A DNA stretch of 47,290 bases. Origin: CAWVWF01 sp963933885. Its GTDB lineage: Bacteria > Bacteroidota > Bacteroidia > Flavobacteriales_C > GCA-002722245. Both the position numbers and the translations under genes were made by a program. Below the pieces are notes generated by a model. That model was given only the letters and a program-made list of their open reading frames with translations, was not told where the DNA came from and made no database searches. Location of the stretch: contig CAWVWF010000006.1 of NCBI GenBank assembly GCA_963933885.1, positions 1-47,290 on the forward strand, given 5' to 3'. Below are positions 8,211-17,117 of the stretch, piece by piece (positions within the stretch are counted from its first letter, which is position 1; the number at the start of each line of letters is the position of its first letter).

Positions 8211-10262
8211 AAAAGCTTCTTCTACTTTTTGAACTGGTAATTTACAAGCTCCATCCTTACAAACATAAATGAAGGTTTCCTCTGTAATCCTATTTTGTAA
8301 CAAAGGTAATTCAGACTGTTTTTCGGCTCCACCAACTATAATATTGGTAGAATACTCTTTAATAAATTCATCTCTGTAAGCCACAGCTTCTGGGCCAGCA
8401 AAAACAACTTCATTTGTACCGTAAACAATATTATTAGCCAACCTCAACCAATTAGAATAACCAGCGCCATAGCGTGCTATTGAAGACTGAACTTCAAGGA
8501 GCATCTCTTTAGATTTTTCTTCATAAACTTTGTTGCCTAAATGAATTCCTAATCGATAGAATACATTTGCCAAAGCAGAATTACTTGAAGGAATTACATT
8601 ATCCATAATTTCCTTTGGCCTATGAAACAACTGATCTCCTCGTTCAGAGTAATAGTAAAACATAGGTGATGAAGGATCTGAGAAATCAGCATCTACTATT
8701 TCGATCAGCTTGGTTACTTCTGACAAATAACGCTCATCGAATGTACATTCATAAAGCTTAATCAAGCCTTCAGCCCAAAAAACATAATCGTCTAAAAACG
8801 CTTCTGTACTTTCTTCTTTATTTAATATTCTAATCAGTTTTCCCTCTTTAAAACAGGATTCTTTTATGTTATCTGATATCCATTTTGCTTCTTCTAAATA
8901 ACGCTTATCTCCAAACGCATTGTATGCTTCTATATAAGCAGAAAGTAATAAGGCATTCCAGGAGACAATACTTTTATCATCTAATCCCGGTCTAATTCGC
9001 TTTGTTCTTTTTTTCAATAACAATCGATTTGCTTTCGCTAAAAAGTCACGCTCAACTTCAGTTAATTGATCATAGGTTTTATCCCTTTGTAAGATGTAAT
9101 TACCATGTTCCCATATTCCTTTATTATTGATATTATACAAAACCGAGAACTGTTCAAAATCTTGATTGAACACTTCTTTTAACTCTTCTATATTCCAAAC
9201 ATAAAACTTACCTTCCTCACCTTCTGAATCAGCATCCAAAGCTGAATAATAAAGTTGTTCTCCCTTCATCTCTCTTTGAAGGAAATTAATACTCTGCGTT
9301 ACAACGTGCTTGTATTCTTCTTTTTTATAAAAACGATATGCTTTTGAATAAAGACTTATCAATTGAGCATTATCATAAAGCATCTTTTCAAAATGTGGAA
9401 CCTTCCATACTTTATCAACCGAATACCTTGCGAAACCACCTCCTACTTGATCATAAATACCACCCATAGCCATTTTATCCAATGTAAGCTCAACATGTGA
9501 TTTAAGCTCCCCTTCTTGTGCTAGAATTCCATAATCCAACAAGAATTCAAAGTTATTTGGCATCGGAAACTTAGGAGCTCTTTTCACCCCACCATTTCTA
9601 CTATCAAATGAGTTCTTCCAAGTCTCAACTGTTTTATTTAAATAATCTTCTTTAATTAATACCTTGTCATCATTTTGAATCAATTGGTTATTGGACTTAA
9701 TTCCAGCGGTAATCTTAGCGGCGAATTCTTTGGCTTTTACTTTATCTTTTGGGTACAATTCACCCATTTTCTTAAGGATATTTAGCCATTGATCCTTTGG
9801 GAAATATGTCCCTCCGAATAACGGTCCACCATCAGGCAAAGCAATAGCATTTAAAGGCCATCCACCTCTACCTTCATTCATTAATTGAACAGCATCCATA
9901 TAAACTTGATCTATATCTGGACGCTCTTCCCTATCAATTTTAATATTGATAAAATACTTATTCATTAATGCAGCAACAGTAGAGTCTTCAAAACTCTCAT
10001 GTGCCATAACATGACACCAATGACAAGCTGAATAACCAATACTTATAAGTAATAATTTATCTTCTTTCTTAGCTCTAGCAAGCGCTTCATCACCCCAAGG
10101 ATACCATTCTACAGGATTGTATGCGTGCTGTTTTAAATACGGACTTGTTTCATTAATTAAATGATTGGCTTTTTCATTAATAGACTTTGTTTCATGAGCT
10201 TCTTTACTTGGGTGAGCACATCCTATCAGTACTATTGAAAAAATACATATCCAAATCTTCAT
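8184..10262 (-). CDS. DUF255 thioredoxin-domain lipoprotein (YyaL/SSP411 family)
   Basis: The 692-residue protein has a lipoprotein signal with Cys15 (VLIGC). A thioredoxin-like DUF255 domain (about 33-200) opens with LINETSPYLKQHAYNPVEWY and holds the CHWCH motif at 80-84. It is followed by a long alpha-helical toroid resembling six-hairpin glycosidases (about 220-600). The family includes YyaL and human SPATA20. Its biochemical role is not settled; redox or cellobiose-epimerase-like activities have been proposed. The lipid anchor places it in the periplasm or on the outer membrane, and length is normal for the family. TACTTTAG ends 4 nt before the ATG. Confidence 0.88.
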   Translation of the reverse strand: MKIWICIFSIVLIGCAHPSKEAHETKSINEKANHLINETSPYLKQHAYNPVEWYPWGDEALARAKKEDKLLLISIGYSACHWCHVMAHESFEDSTVAALMNKYFINIKIDREERPDIDQVYMDAVQLMNEGRGGWPLNAIALPDGGPLFGGTYFPKDQWLNILKKMGELYPKDKVKAKEFAAKITAGIKSNNQLIQNDDKVLIKEDYLNKTVETWKNSFDSRNGGVKRAPKFPMPNNFEFLLDYGILAQEGELKSHVELTLDKMAMGGIYDQVGGGFARYSVDKVWKVPHFEKMLYDNAQLISLYSKAYRFYKKEEYKHVVTQSINFLQREMKGEQLYYSALDADSEGEEGKFYVWNIEELKEVFNQDFEQFSVLYNINNKGIWEHGNYILQRDKTYDQLTEVERDFLAKANRLLLKKRTKRIRPGLDDKSIVSWNALLLSAYIEAYNAFGDKRYLEEAKWISDNIKESCFKEGKLIRILNKEESTEAFLDDYVFWAEGLIKLYECTFDERYLSEVTKLIEIVDADFSDPSSPMFYYYSERGDQLFHRPKEIMDNVIPSSNSALANVFYRLGIHLGNKVYEEKSKEMLLEVQSSIARYGAGYSNWLRLANNIVYGTNEVVFAGPEAVAYRDEFIKEYSTNIIVGGAEKQSELPLLQNRITEETFIYVCKDGACKLPVQKVEEAFKSIISNLK

Positions 10263-10266
10263 TTAA

Positions 10267-10274
10267 CTAAAGTA
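10267..10274 (-). promoter_or_regulatory. Putative -7 box of the DUF255 gene
   Basis: TACTTTAG matches TAnnTTTG at 7 of 8 positions and ends 4 nt before the ATG at 10262, so transcription would begin at or next to the start codon. No clear TTG -33 box is seen. Confidence 0.4.
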
Positions 10275-10327
10275 CAGGTTTTATTATTCTTAATATCTTA
10301 TTACATTTAAAGTAAATACAAATTAAG

Positions 10328-11692
10328 ATGAAAAAGACAAATCAATATATAACTGCTGAGAAGGATAGATTTTTAAGTGAATTATTAGAATTACTTAAGA
10401 TACCATCTGTAAGTGCTGATTCTAACCACGATAGAGATACACGAAATTGTGCAGAATGGGTTTTAACAGCAATGGATAACGCAGGGCTTCAAAATACTCA
10501 ATTATTAGAAACTGGTGGTCATCCAGTTGTGTTCGGAGAATTCATTAAAGATTCAAGCCTACCTACAATTTTGGTTTATGGACATTATGATGTTCAGCCT
10601 GCTGATCCTATCGAATTATGGGACTCACCTCCTTTCGAGCCAGTAATTAAAGATGGAGCAATATACGCAAGAGGATCTGCAGATGACAAAGGTCAATTCT
10701 ACATGCATTTAAAAGCCGTAGAAGCGATGATTAAAACAAATGAACTTCCGTGTAATGTGAAAGTTTTAATTGAAGGAGAAGAAGAGGTTGGATCTGAAAA
10801 TCTAGATGTATTTATAAAAGACAATAAAGACTTACTAGCCAATGATGTGATTGTTATATCAGACACTCATATGATAGACAATGAAACACCTTCCATTACA
10901 GCTGGATTAAAAGGTTTAGCATATATGGAGGTTGAAATTACGGGACCAAACCGAGATCTACATTCTGGAACATATGGTGGTTCAGTTGCCAATCCAATCA
11001 ATGTACTTTCAAAAATGATTGCAAGTCTAACCGATGAAGACAATCATGTAACTATTCCTGGTTTCTATGATAAAGTTATCGAAGTAAGTTTGGAAGATAG
11101 AGTAGAAATGGGAAGAGCTCCATTTAGTGCAGAAGCTTTCAAGAAATCTATTGACATTTCAGAAGAATATGGAGAAAAAGGATACACAACTCCAGAGCGT
11201 CAAGGAATAAGACCAACTTTGGATGTGAATGGAATTTGGGGTGGTTATATAGGAGAAGGTGCTAAGACAGTACTACCATCTAAAGCTTATGCTAAAATTT
11301 CAATGCGATTAGTACCAGATCAGAATAGTGTTGAAATCTCAGAATTGTTTCAGAAACATTTTGAATCTATAGCTCCTAAATCTGTTAAGGTTAAAGTTCA
11401 TACACATCATGGAGGTGAACCAGTTGTTACAGACCTAACCAGCAAAGGATATAAGGCAGCTAGTTTAGCAATGGAAAAAACATTCGGTAAAAAACCAGTT
11501 CCTGTTCGTCAAGGAGGAAGTATTCCAATCGTATCTCTATTCGAAGAAGAATTAAATACAAATTGTATATTAATTGGATTCGGACTAGACTCTGATGCTA
11601 TCCATTCTCCAAACGAGCATTACGGATTGTATAATTTCTATAAAGGAATTGAAACGATCCCTTACTTTTTCAAATACTTTAGCGAATTATAA
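10328..11692 (+). CDS. M20 family dipeptidase
   Basis: This is a cytoplasmic zinc metallopeptidase of the carnosinase/dipeptidase branch of M20. The 454-residue protein shows first metal ligand His86 and Asp88 in GHYDVQPAD, the bridging Asp region GSADDKGQ at 116-123, the catalytic/metal Glu pair in IEGEEEVGS at 148-156, the lid/dimerisation domain starting near GLKGLAYMEVE, and the last His ligand in IHSPNEHYG near the C-terminus. There is no signal peptide and length is normal (450-465). The substrate is probably short peptides. It is a single gene with a weak hairpin after it. Confidence 0.93.
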   Translation: MKKTNQYITAEKDRFLSELLELLKIPSVSADSNHDRDTRNCAEWVLTAMDNAGLQNTQLLETGGHPVVFGEFIKDSSLPTILVYGHYDVQPADPIELWDSPPFEPVIKDGAIYARGSADDKGQFYMHLKAVEAMIKTNELPCNVKVLIEGEEEVGSENLDVFIKDNKDLLANDVIVISDTHMIDNETPSITAGLKGLAYMEVEITGPNRDLHSGTYGGSVANPINVLSKMIASLTDEDNHVTIPGFYDKVIEVSLEDRVEMGRAPFSAEAFKKSIDISEEYGEKGYTTPERQGIRPTLDVNGIWGGYIGEGAKTVLPSKAYAKISMRLVPDQNSVEISELFQKHFESIAPKSVKVKVHTHHGGEPVVTDLTSKGYKAASLAMEKTFGKKPVPVRQGGSIPIVSLFEEELNTNCILIGFGLDSDAIHSPNEHYGLYNFYKGIETIPYFFKYFSEL

Positions 11693-11700
11693 ACATACTT

Positions 11701-11743
11701 CCGCACGTATTCAAAAGAGCACGTGCGGATAAAGTGTTTTTCC
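11701..11743 (+). terminator. Probable terminator after the dipeptidase gene
   Basis: An 8-bp perfect stem CCGCACGT/ACGTGCGG (11701-11708, 11721-11728) with a 12-nt loop is followed, after about 8 bases, by TGTTTTT. The delayed T run makes this less certain than the others. Confidence 0.5.
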
Positions 11744-11768
11744 AAAATAATAGATTGCTAAGTATCGT

Positions 11769-12527
11769 ATGAATAAAATAAAAGACCTTATTAGTAATCC
11801 ATATAAAAATGGGATTAACACAATTCAATTTTACTTTGGTTTACTATTACTACTTACACTTCCTATTCTCGGGAAAATAGTTCCACTTATAGAAGGAGAG
11901 ATAATAACTGTCACCGCAATTGGTAAAGTAAGTCATGAGCGTTATAGTTCTTCAATATTCTATAATGTTGCAAACAAGTATACATTATGGGAAGCCCAAT
12001 TACAAGATGGTCGTAAAATTCAATTTGAAGGTTCAAGGAATTCTATCTACGAAAAAGGAGAAACTCAAACAGCTTTATTTAATTTCAATAATATTGGAAA
12101 CAGTTTTATCATAAGCATTTCTGGTTTTTACAATAATTCAGATAGTACTATTTCATTAATATTAATCGTTCTCTGGATATCCACTTTTTTCGTTTACGGC
12201 CAGTCTGACAAAGCCTATATAAGAGTAAAGCAAATCACTGAATGGTATCTAAAAATACTAGCTGTATTTGCCATCGTTTTTTTATTCATTTTCCCAATAG
12301 GGATACCTATCTGGCTATACCTCACAGTTGGTGGCGGAGCGGTATTCGCATATGCTTTTGTTCTTCTTATAATTTCACCTCAATTAAAAGCATCATTTGA
12401 ATATCTCTTTTACACAGATGAATACACCAAGAAAAGAGCTATTGAGAAACATAAAAAGAAAAGAGCTGAAGCTCAAGAGATACATACTGAAATAGCAAGA
12501 AGGAAAAAGCTCAAAAGTAAAGTATGA
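11769..12527 (+). CDS. Unknown membrane protein coupled to a Dph6-like gene
   Basis: I do not recognise this 252-residue protein. It has one hydrophobic helix near the N-terminus (about 21-42), a beta-rich soluble part (about 45-125), a helix near 126-143, a helical pair near 160-200, and a highly charged C-terminal tail of about 45 residues (YTKKRAIEKHKKKRAEAQ...) that looks like a cytoplasmic basic helix. The layout recalls DUF3592-type proteins, but I cannot confirm that. Its TGA overlaps the ATG of the next gene (ATGA), implying coupled translation with the PP-loop enzyme. Confidence 0.75.
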   Translation: MNKIKDLISNPYKNGINTIQFYFGLLLLLTLPILGKIVPLIEGEIITVTAIGKVSHERYSSSIFYNVANKYTLWEAQLQDGRKIQFEGSRNSIYEKGETQTALFNFNNIGNSFIISISGFYNNSDSTISLILIVLWISTFFVYGQSDKAYIRVKQITEWYLKILAVFAIVFLFIFPIGIPIWLYLTVGGGAVFAYAFVLLIISPQLKASFEYLFYTDEYTKKRAIEKHKKKRAEAQEIHTEIARRKKLKSKV

Positions 12528-13237
12528 AAAAAGCAATATTCGCCTGGAGTGGTGGTAAAGACTCCTCTTTAGCATTACATAAAATACTAAAAGAAGGTGA
12601 GTTTGAAATTTTGGGTTTAATGACTACCCTTAATAAAAACTTCAAGCGTATTTCTATGCATGGCATTAAGGAGGACTTACTTGATGCGCAAGCCTCTTCC
12701 ATTGGAATTCCTTTAATTAAAATGTGGGTCGAAGAAGGAACAAACTATGAATATGAAAAGAATATGGAAAGCGTCCTTTTAGATTACAAACAAAAAGGAA
12801 TTACCCATGTTATTTTTGGAGATATATTCTTAGAAGATTTAAAAGACTACAGGAATAACAATTTAGCTAAAGTTGGACTTGAAGGACATTACCCTTTATG
12901 GAAAAAAGACACCTCTGATTTGGTTAATGAATTTTTAAATATTGGTTTTAAAACAGTTACTTGCTGCATTAGCGATCGGTATTTAAATGAGAACCATGTT
13001 GGAGAAACGATAACTGAAGATTGGCTGGAAAACCTTCCAGAAGAAGTTGATCCTTGTGGGGAAAATGGAGAGTTTCATACATTTTGTTACAATGGTCCTA
13101 TTTTTAAAACACCAGTTGAATTTTCTGTTGGAGAAAAAATTTACAAGCCATTAGATGAGAAATATGTAAACTTGAAAGAAAAACCAACAACCAAAGGATT
13201 TTGGTTTTGTGAGTTTTCAAGCGTTTCTAAATCTTAA
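12524..13237 (+). CDS. Dph6-like PP-loop ATP-dependent ligase (COG2102)
   Basis: The 237-residue protein has the PP-loop SGGKDS at 9-14, the ATP-pyrophosphatase core over 1-150, and the Dph6 signature DPCGENGEFHTF at 176-187. In eukaryotes and archaea this family amidates diphthine on elongation factor 2. Bacteria have no diphthamide, so the substrate here must differ and is unknown. Residues 9-190 are full length for the family with nothing missing. It is translationally coupled to the upstream membrane protein. Confidence 0.85.
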   Translation: MKKAIFAWSGGKDSSLALHKILKEGEFEILGLMTTLNKNFKRISMHGIKEDLLDAQASSIGIPLIKMWVEEGTNYEYEKNMESVLLDYKQKGITHVIFGDIFLEDLKDYRNNNLAKVGLEGHYPLWKKDTSDLVNEFLNIGFKTVTCCISDRYLNENHVGETITEDWLENLPEEVDPCGENGEFHTFCYNGPIFKTPVEFSVGEKIYKPLDEKYVNLKEKPTTKGFWFCEFSSVSKS

Positions 13238-13252
13238 TATAGTTCACACTTA

Positions 13253-13295
13253 GACAAAAAAAATCCTGAATATAGTGTTAAGCCTATATTCAGGA
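13253..13295 (-). terminator. Intrinsic terminator of the DUF2892 gene
   Basis: A perfect 12-bp stem (TCCTGAATATAG / CTATATTCAGGA; 13264-13275, 13284-13295) has an 8-nt loop. Read on the minus strand it is followed by a run of eight T (A run at 13256-13263). It lies 20 bp after the minus-strand stop and may also help stop plus-strand transcripts from the Dph6-like gene. Confidence 0.85.
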
Positions 13296-13315
13296 ATATA
13301 TGTTTGTCCTATTTA

Positions 13316-13522
13316 TTAATTATATGCAGTACAAGTTTTCACACCCAGAACCTTATATAAAGGGCAAATATTAACGAATGCAGTAAGTAAGAAAACATTA
13401 CCTAAAGTAACTGTTGAAAGTGCTATCCAGCCAGTTGTAAACTTCAACATGAATAATCCATAAACTGCTAGACCAATTACTACTCGAATAGTCTTATCTA
13501 AAATTCCCATATTCTGTCTCAT
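13316..13522 (-). CDS. DUF2892 (YgaP-type transmembrane) protein
   Basis: A 68-residue protein with two short hydrophobic helices (about 10-28 and 31-50). The pattern MGILDKTIRVVIGLAVYG at the start, and an NICPLYKVLGVKTC ending, are characteristic of the DUF2892 family, which also forms the membrane part of the rhodanese YgaP. No rhodanese domain is present. The two Cys near the C-terminus (in NICP and KTC) are conserved in the family. Function is unknown; an inner-membrane location is likely. It is monocistronic with its own terminator. Confidence 0.85.
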   Translation of the reverse strand: MRQNMGILDKTIRVVIGLAVYGLFMLKFTTGWIALSTVTLGNVFLLTAFVNICPLYKVLGVKTCTAYN

Positions 13523-13641
13523 AACCTTATCTTATAATGTTATGAGCAAGGTACAAGATTAGGTTTCCGATTTATGTGACTTATGTTAATCTGAGATATG
13601 AAATTTATCAGTTATTAGATTATTCATATTCCTTAATAATT

Positions 13642-14343
13642 TTAATCTCTGCTCATGAAAATTTGTAAAATGTAATAAAACATTAACATAAAAGAAGCGA
13701 ATAAACTTAACGCTGCTGCTACATGTTGGTTAGCATGATAATTATGAACCAATTTAGAAGTTTGATATAAAATAGATCCACCTGCTAAGAAAACCATTGC
13801 TCCAGAAAAAGCCAATCCTAAATCAAATCCAAATATTGTCCCTGCAATAACAAGTGCAAAAGCAATCCCAAACCCAATCATTAATATACTTTTTAAGAAA
13901 GAAAAATCCTTTCCTGAAAACATTGCAATTGCAGACAATCCTGTAAATAACCCAACACTAACTACACCAGCTTGTCCAATAATTGAAGATGCTTCACCTG
14001 CAAACTGATCACTATAAAGAAGATAAATAAACATTGGTAAAAAAATGAATGCTTCTAATAAAGCATAAAGAAACAATCCTAAATACTGCATATTTATATC
14101 ACCAGGCTCATGCGCCCATTTATTAGCAATCCATGTTCCTCCCATAAATAAACCAAGTACAATCAACCAATTATTGGCCATTGAAAAACCTATTTCAACA
14201 CCAAAATCTGTATTTAATAAAATTGCTTCAAAAATCACAAAAGCTACAACTGCTAATGCAACATGAGCATATGTCTTTTTGATGAATGCTACTCTTTCAA
14301 CTTGAGTAACATCGTATGTATTTAAATTGAAATTATTTTCCAT
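13642..14343 (-). CDS. Bax inhibitor-1/YccA family membrane protein
   Basis: From the ATG at 14343 the product is 233 residues (MENNFNLNTYDVTQVERVAF...). The frame is open further upstream to 14412, but a strong promoter at 14361-14391 lies inside that extension, so I chose the internal ATG. Seven hydrophobic helices and the 'FIKKTYAHVALAV' opening are typical of the BI-1/YccA family, which form pH-sensitive calcium leak channels or modulate FtsH. The C-terminal part (QTSKLVHNYHANQHVAAALSL) contains the conserved family segment before the last helix. Inner membrane. Confidence 0.88.
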   Translation of the reverse strand: MENNFNLNTYDVTQVERVAFIKKTYAHVALAVVAFVIFEAILLNTDFGVEIGFSMANNWLIVLGLFMGGTWIANKWAHEPGDINMQYLGLFLYALLEAFIFLPMFIYLLYSDQFAGEASSIIGQAGVVSVGLFTGLSAIAMFSGKDFSFLKSILMIGFGIAFALVIAGTIFGFDLGLAFSGAMVFLAGGSILYQTSKLVHNYHANQHVAAALSLFASFMLMFYYILQIFMSRD

Positions 14344-14360
14344 GATCATTCTATTTAAAA

Positions 14361-14391
14361 CAAATATAGAACTTGAACAACTACTATCAAA
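14361..14391 (-). promoter_or_regulatory. Consensus Bacteroidota promoter of the Bax-inhibitor gene
   Basis: On the minus strand there is a TTTG -33 box (14388-14391), a 19-bp spacer and a perfect TATATTTG -7 box (14361-14368). Transcription would start near 14356, leaving about a 12-nt leader before the ATG at 14343. Confidence 0.75.
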
Positions 14392-14678
14392 TGAATTAAA
14401 GATAATTAACATGTCATATTATATTCTAAAGCGTTTTTCGGAAAAGTTGGAACTCCATATTCGAAGTATCTAGTATTATTTCTTCAGCTATCTTTGATAA
14501 GATCATAAGTATATATACACACTCATCGACAGCCATTACAGGGCACCAACTATCCTTAAACTTAAAATCAAAAAAGACACGTTTTACAACACACAACACC
14601 TTAAAAGAAGTGTTTTGAATAAAAAAATTTATAATGCAATTGAATGTATTACTTTTAAGCACCCGCAAAAAGTAACAC

Positions 14679-15059
14679 ATGATCCTACAACTAGAAAAAA
14701 CTAAACGTGCACCGCAAGTTTCATTTGACCCTGAAAAAGGTTCATTAGAAATCATAGGACGATCTATCATGGAAAATACTGTTGGTTTTTACTCTGAGAT
14801 ACTAGAAGCCATTTTATTTTACGCTCAGAAACCTTGTGATTTAACCACAGTTAAGGTTCATCTTGACTATTTCAATACAGCATCTTCAAAAAGTATTCTT
14901 GAAATCTTTAAAAAGTTTGAAGCTATTCATAAGAATGGTAACAATGTTGAAATCACATGGTACTTTGATGAAGATGATGAAGACATGATTGATGCTGGTG
15001 AAGATTATCAGGCGATTGTTAAGGTTCCTTTTAACATTGTATCAACAGAGCTAATTTAG
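14679..15059 (+). CDS. SiaC family regulatory phosphoprotein (DUF1987)
   Basis: The 126-residue protein matches DUF1987/SiaC: GRSIMENTVGFYSEILEAI, the phospho-acceptor region LDYFNTASSKSILEI with Thr in YFNTAS, and the ending WYFDEDDEDMIDAGEDYQ. In Pseudomonas, SiaC is phosphorylated by SiaB, dephosphorylated by SiaA, and activates the diguanylate cyclase SiaD. None of these partners is next to it here. Its last 9 bp overlap the end of the convergent histidine kinase gene. The 5' region of about 265 bp shows no ORF I trust. Confidence 0.87.
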   Translation: MILQLEKTKRAPQVSFDPEKGSLEIIGRSIMENTVGFYSEILEAILFYAQKPCDLTTVKVHLDYFNTASSKSILEIFKKFEAIHKNGNNVEITWYFDEDDEDMIDAGEDYQAIVKVPFNIVSTELI

Positions 15060-17036
15060 TTTAACAGGCACTTTAAATTCAATTGTTGTTCCTTTCCCCT
15101 TTTCTGATATTACTTTCAGATTATTACTACGCTTATTAAAAATCGAAAGCCTTTGTTCCATAATTTCCAGTGCTAAAGATTTGTGTTCAGGTTTTTCAAA
15201 CTCATTAATACCTACCCCATTATCCGATATTCTAAATAAAATATCTGTTTCACGTTCTACTATTTTTATACTGATTAAACCTTCCTTCGTTAATGGCTTA
15301 ACTCCATGCTCTATAGCATTCTCTAAAATTGGCTGAAGAAGCATTGGAGGAATTAAAAGATCTTCCTTTGGGTTTATAGTTTCAATGATAATATCAAAAG
15401 TAAACTGGTTCGACAATCTATTTTTCTGAACTTCCAGATAGTTTGTAATAATTCTAGTTTCCCTTTCTAAACTAATAAACTCTGCTCTTGAACTTTCTAG
15501 AATATCTCGAATCAACTTTCCAAACTTACTTAAAGAAGTAACTGCTTCTTTTGGATTACTATTCAAAATGGAATACTGAACTGCGTTTAACACATTGAAG
15601 ATGAAATGAGGATTCATCTGCGAACGAAACAACTTTTCTTGAGTGACTAACAAAGTATTCTTTTGTGCTAAATTTCGTTTGGAACTAAATACAGAGATCA
15701 ATACAATAATTAGTAATAAACTCAACCCTATAAAGAACATCCATATGAAGTTCGTTTTATTTTTCAGTTCAGTAATTTCAAGATTACTTTCTAAAATATC
15801 TTTTTCGTTTAATAGATCCTTGTTTTTATAATAAGCACTTAATAGCGCTATTTGCTTCACTTTAGATTGGTTTAATACTGAATCACTAACTAATTTCGCA
15901 TTCCTCATATAGGCATAAGCACTATCATACTTCCCTTCATAGGTCATTAAAACAGATAGTTTTTCATACACTTTAGATGTTAGAGCGGGTTTCTTTGCGA
16001 GACTTGAAAACTTCAAACATTTCAGCCAGTCAGTTTTTGCATTTTTATAATTTTTCAATAAAAATTCTAGTTGCCCTCTCTGGTAATGTAAACTACTCAT
16101 ATGATGGTATGGGTACTGCCCCAAATACTCGCGATAAAAAACGTCTAGACTTTCAGTAAGCCTAATAATAGCTTTATTATATTCCTTTTTTCCTTCATAA
16201 ACTTTTGCTAAATGAATGTTTCGAATATTAAAATTAGGCGTTGCTTTCAATCCTTTTTCTAATATTTGAATTGAATCTGTTATTTCTCTAGCCCTATCGA
16301 AATCTTTAAGAGTTACGTAATAATTAAAACGTCCATAACAAGCTAAGTTCGCAATGTGTAATGCTCCTGTTTCCCGAACTACTTCTTGAACTTTCGAATA
16401 GTACTCTCCAGCTTTATCAAGATTCCCTAAACTTGTGAAAATATTTGCAACATGAATATAACATACCCCTGTGTAATCAATAAACCCACCTTTTCTAAAA
16501 TTTAAACCTGCTTTATAATAAGCTTTCAAGGCATTATCATATTGATTCATGGTATTCAGCAACTGTCCTTTGCGATAATATGAATATCCTTTTATGTAGT
16601 CATTATCATGCGTTTCATTCAAGCTATCAATATTATGCATCGCAATTAAAGCTTCATCCCAATGTTGGGCTTGCCTACATGCTTTTATCCTAACGCCTTC
16701 TACTAATGAAATAAATTCATGATTGTTTGATGCTAGAAAAGTAGCTTCCGCTTTATCTAAATACTCAAAACCGTATTCATATACTTCCCAAGATGAAGCT
16801 CCACCTTTTGGAGGGTAATTAATGTAATACCTACCTAATAAATATTGACCTAAGCCTGTCTGTAATTGATCATTATTGACCTCCCCTTGTTTTAAAAACG
16901 ACTTTGAAAGTTTACAATATTCTTCTCTTGGTAAGGTCCACCATTGTTTTTCTATCTCGTAGAAATCTTGGATAGGCGACAAACCGTACATGGATGTACT
17001 TATGTAACATAAACAGACAAGTAGGTATCGCTTCAC
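15051..17036 (-). CDS. TPR sensor histidine kinase of the LytS/YehU type
   Basis: The 661-residue protein starts at a GTG with a signal peptide (MKRYLLVCLCYISTSMYG), followed by a periplasmic TPR array (about 60-390), one TM helix (about 428-450), a His_kinase domain (PF06580) with NPHFIFN (His477), and a HATPase_c domain with LQPILENAIEHG and DNGVGI. Such kinases usually pair with a LytTR response regulator, but none is adjacent, so it is an orphan kinase in this window. It ends 9 bp inside the convergent siaC-like gene, with no terminator visible between them. Confidence 0.9.
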   Translation of the reverse strand: MKRYLLVCLCYISTSMYGLSPIQDFYEIEKQWWTLPREEYCKLSKSFLKQGEVNNDQLQTGLGQYLLGRYYINYPPKGGASSWEVYEYGFEYLDKAEATFLASNNHEFISLVEGVRIKACRQAQHWDEALIAMHNIDSLNETHDNDYIKGYSYYRKGQLLNTMNQYDNALKAYYKAGLNFRKGGFIDYTGVCYIHVANIFTSLGNLDKAGEYYSKVQEVVRETGALHIANLACYGRFNYYVTLKDFDRAREITDSIQILEKGLKATPNFNIRNIHLAKVYEGKKEYNKAIIRLTESLDVFYREYLGQYPYHHMSSLHYQRGQLEFLLKNYKNAKTDWLKCLKFSSLAKKPALTSKVYEKLSVLMTYEGKYDSAYAYMRNAKLVSDSVLNQSKVKQIALLSAYYKNKDLLNEKDILESNLEITELKNKTNFIWMFFIGLSLLLIIVLISVFSSKRNLAQKNTLLVTQEKLFRSQMNPHFIFNVLNAVQYSILNSNPKEAVTSLSKFGKLIRDILESSRAEFISLERETRIITNYLEVQKNRLSNQFTFDIIIETINPKEDLLIPPMLLQPILENAIEHGVKPLTKEGLISIKIVERETDILFRISDNGVGINEFEKPEHKSLALEIMEQRLSIFNKRSNNLKVISEKGKGTTIEFKVPVKLN

Positions 17037-17105
17037 TCCTTTTTATTTTGTGTAAAAATAGCACAATAAAGAAAGTTAATACTTAAGAATTACTCCATTT
17101 TTTAT

Positions 17106-17113
17106 TAATCTTG
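17106..17113 (+). promoter_or_regulatory. Putative -7 box of the DUF6056-like gene
   Basis: TAATCTTG (7 of 8 to TAnnTTTG) ends 4 nt before the GTG at 17118. Transcription would start at or next to the start codon. No clear -33 box is seen. Confidence 0.4.
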
Positions 17114-17117
17114 CAAC

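Noticed and set aside
13642..14412. The longer 256-codon form of the Bax-inhibitor gene
   Set aside because: The extra 23 residues are Ser/Phe-rich and unlike the family, and a consensus promoter (14361-14391) lies inside them. The ATG at 14343 fits better.
14426..14770. Minus-strand ORF of 114 codons in front of the SiaC gene
   Set aside because: It overlaps the start of the well-supported SiaC gene by about 90 bp. Its product is Cys/Phe-rich with no recognisable domain and looks like an AT-rich antisense frame.
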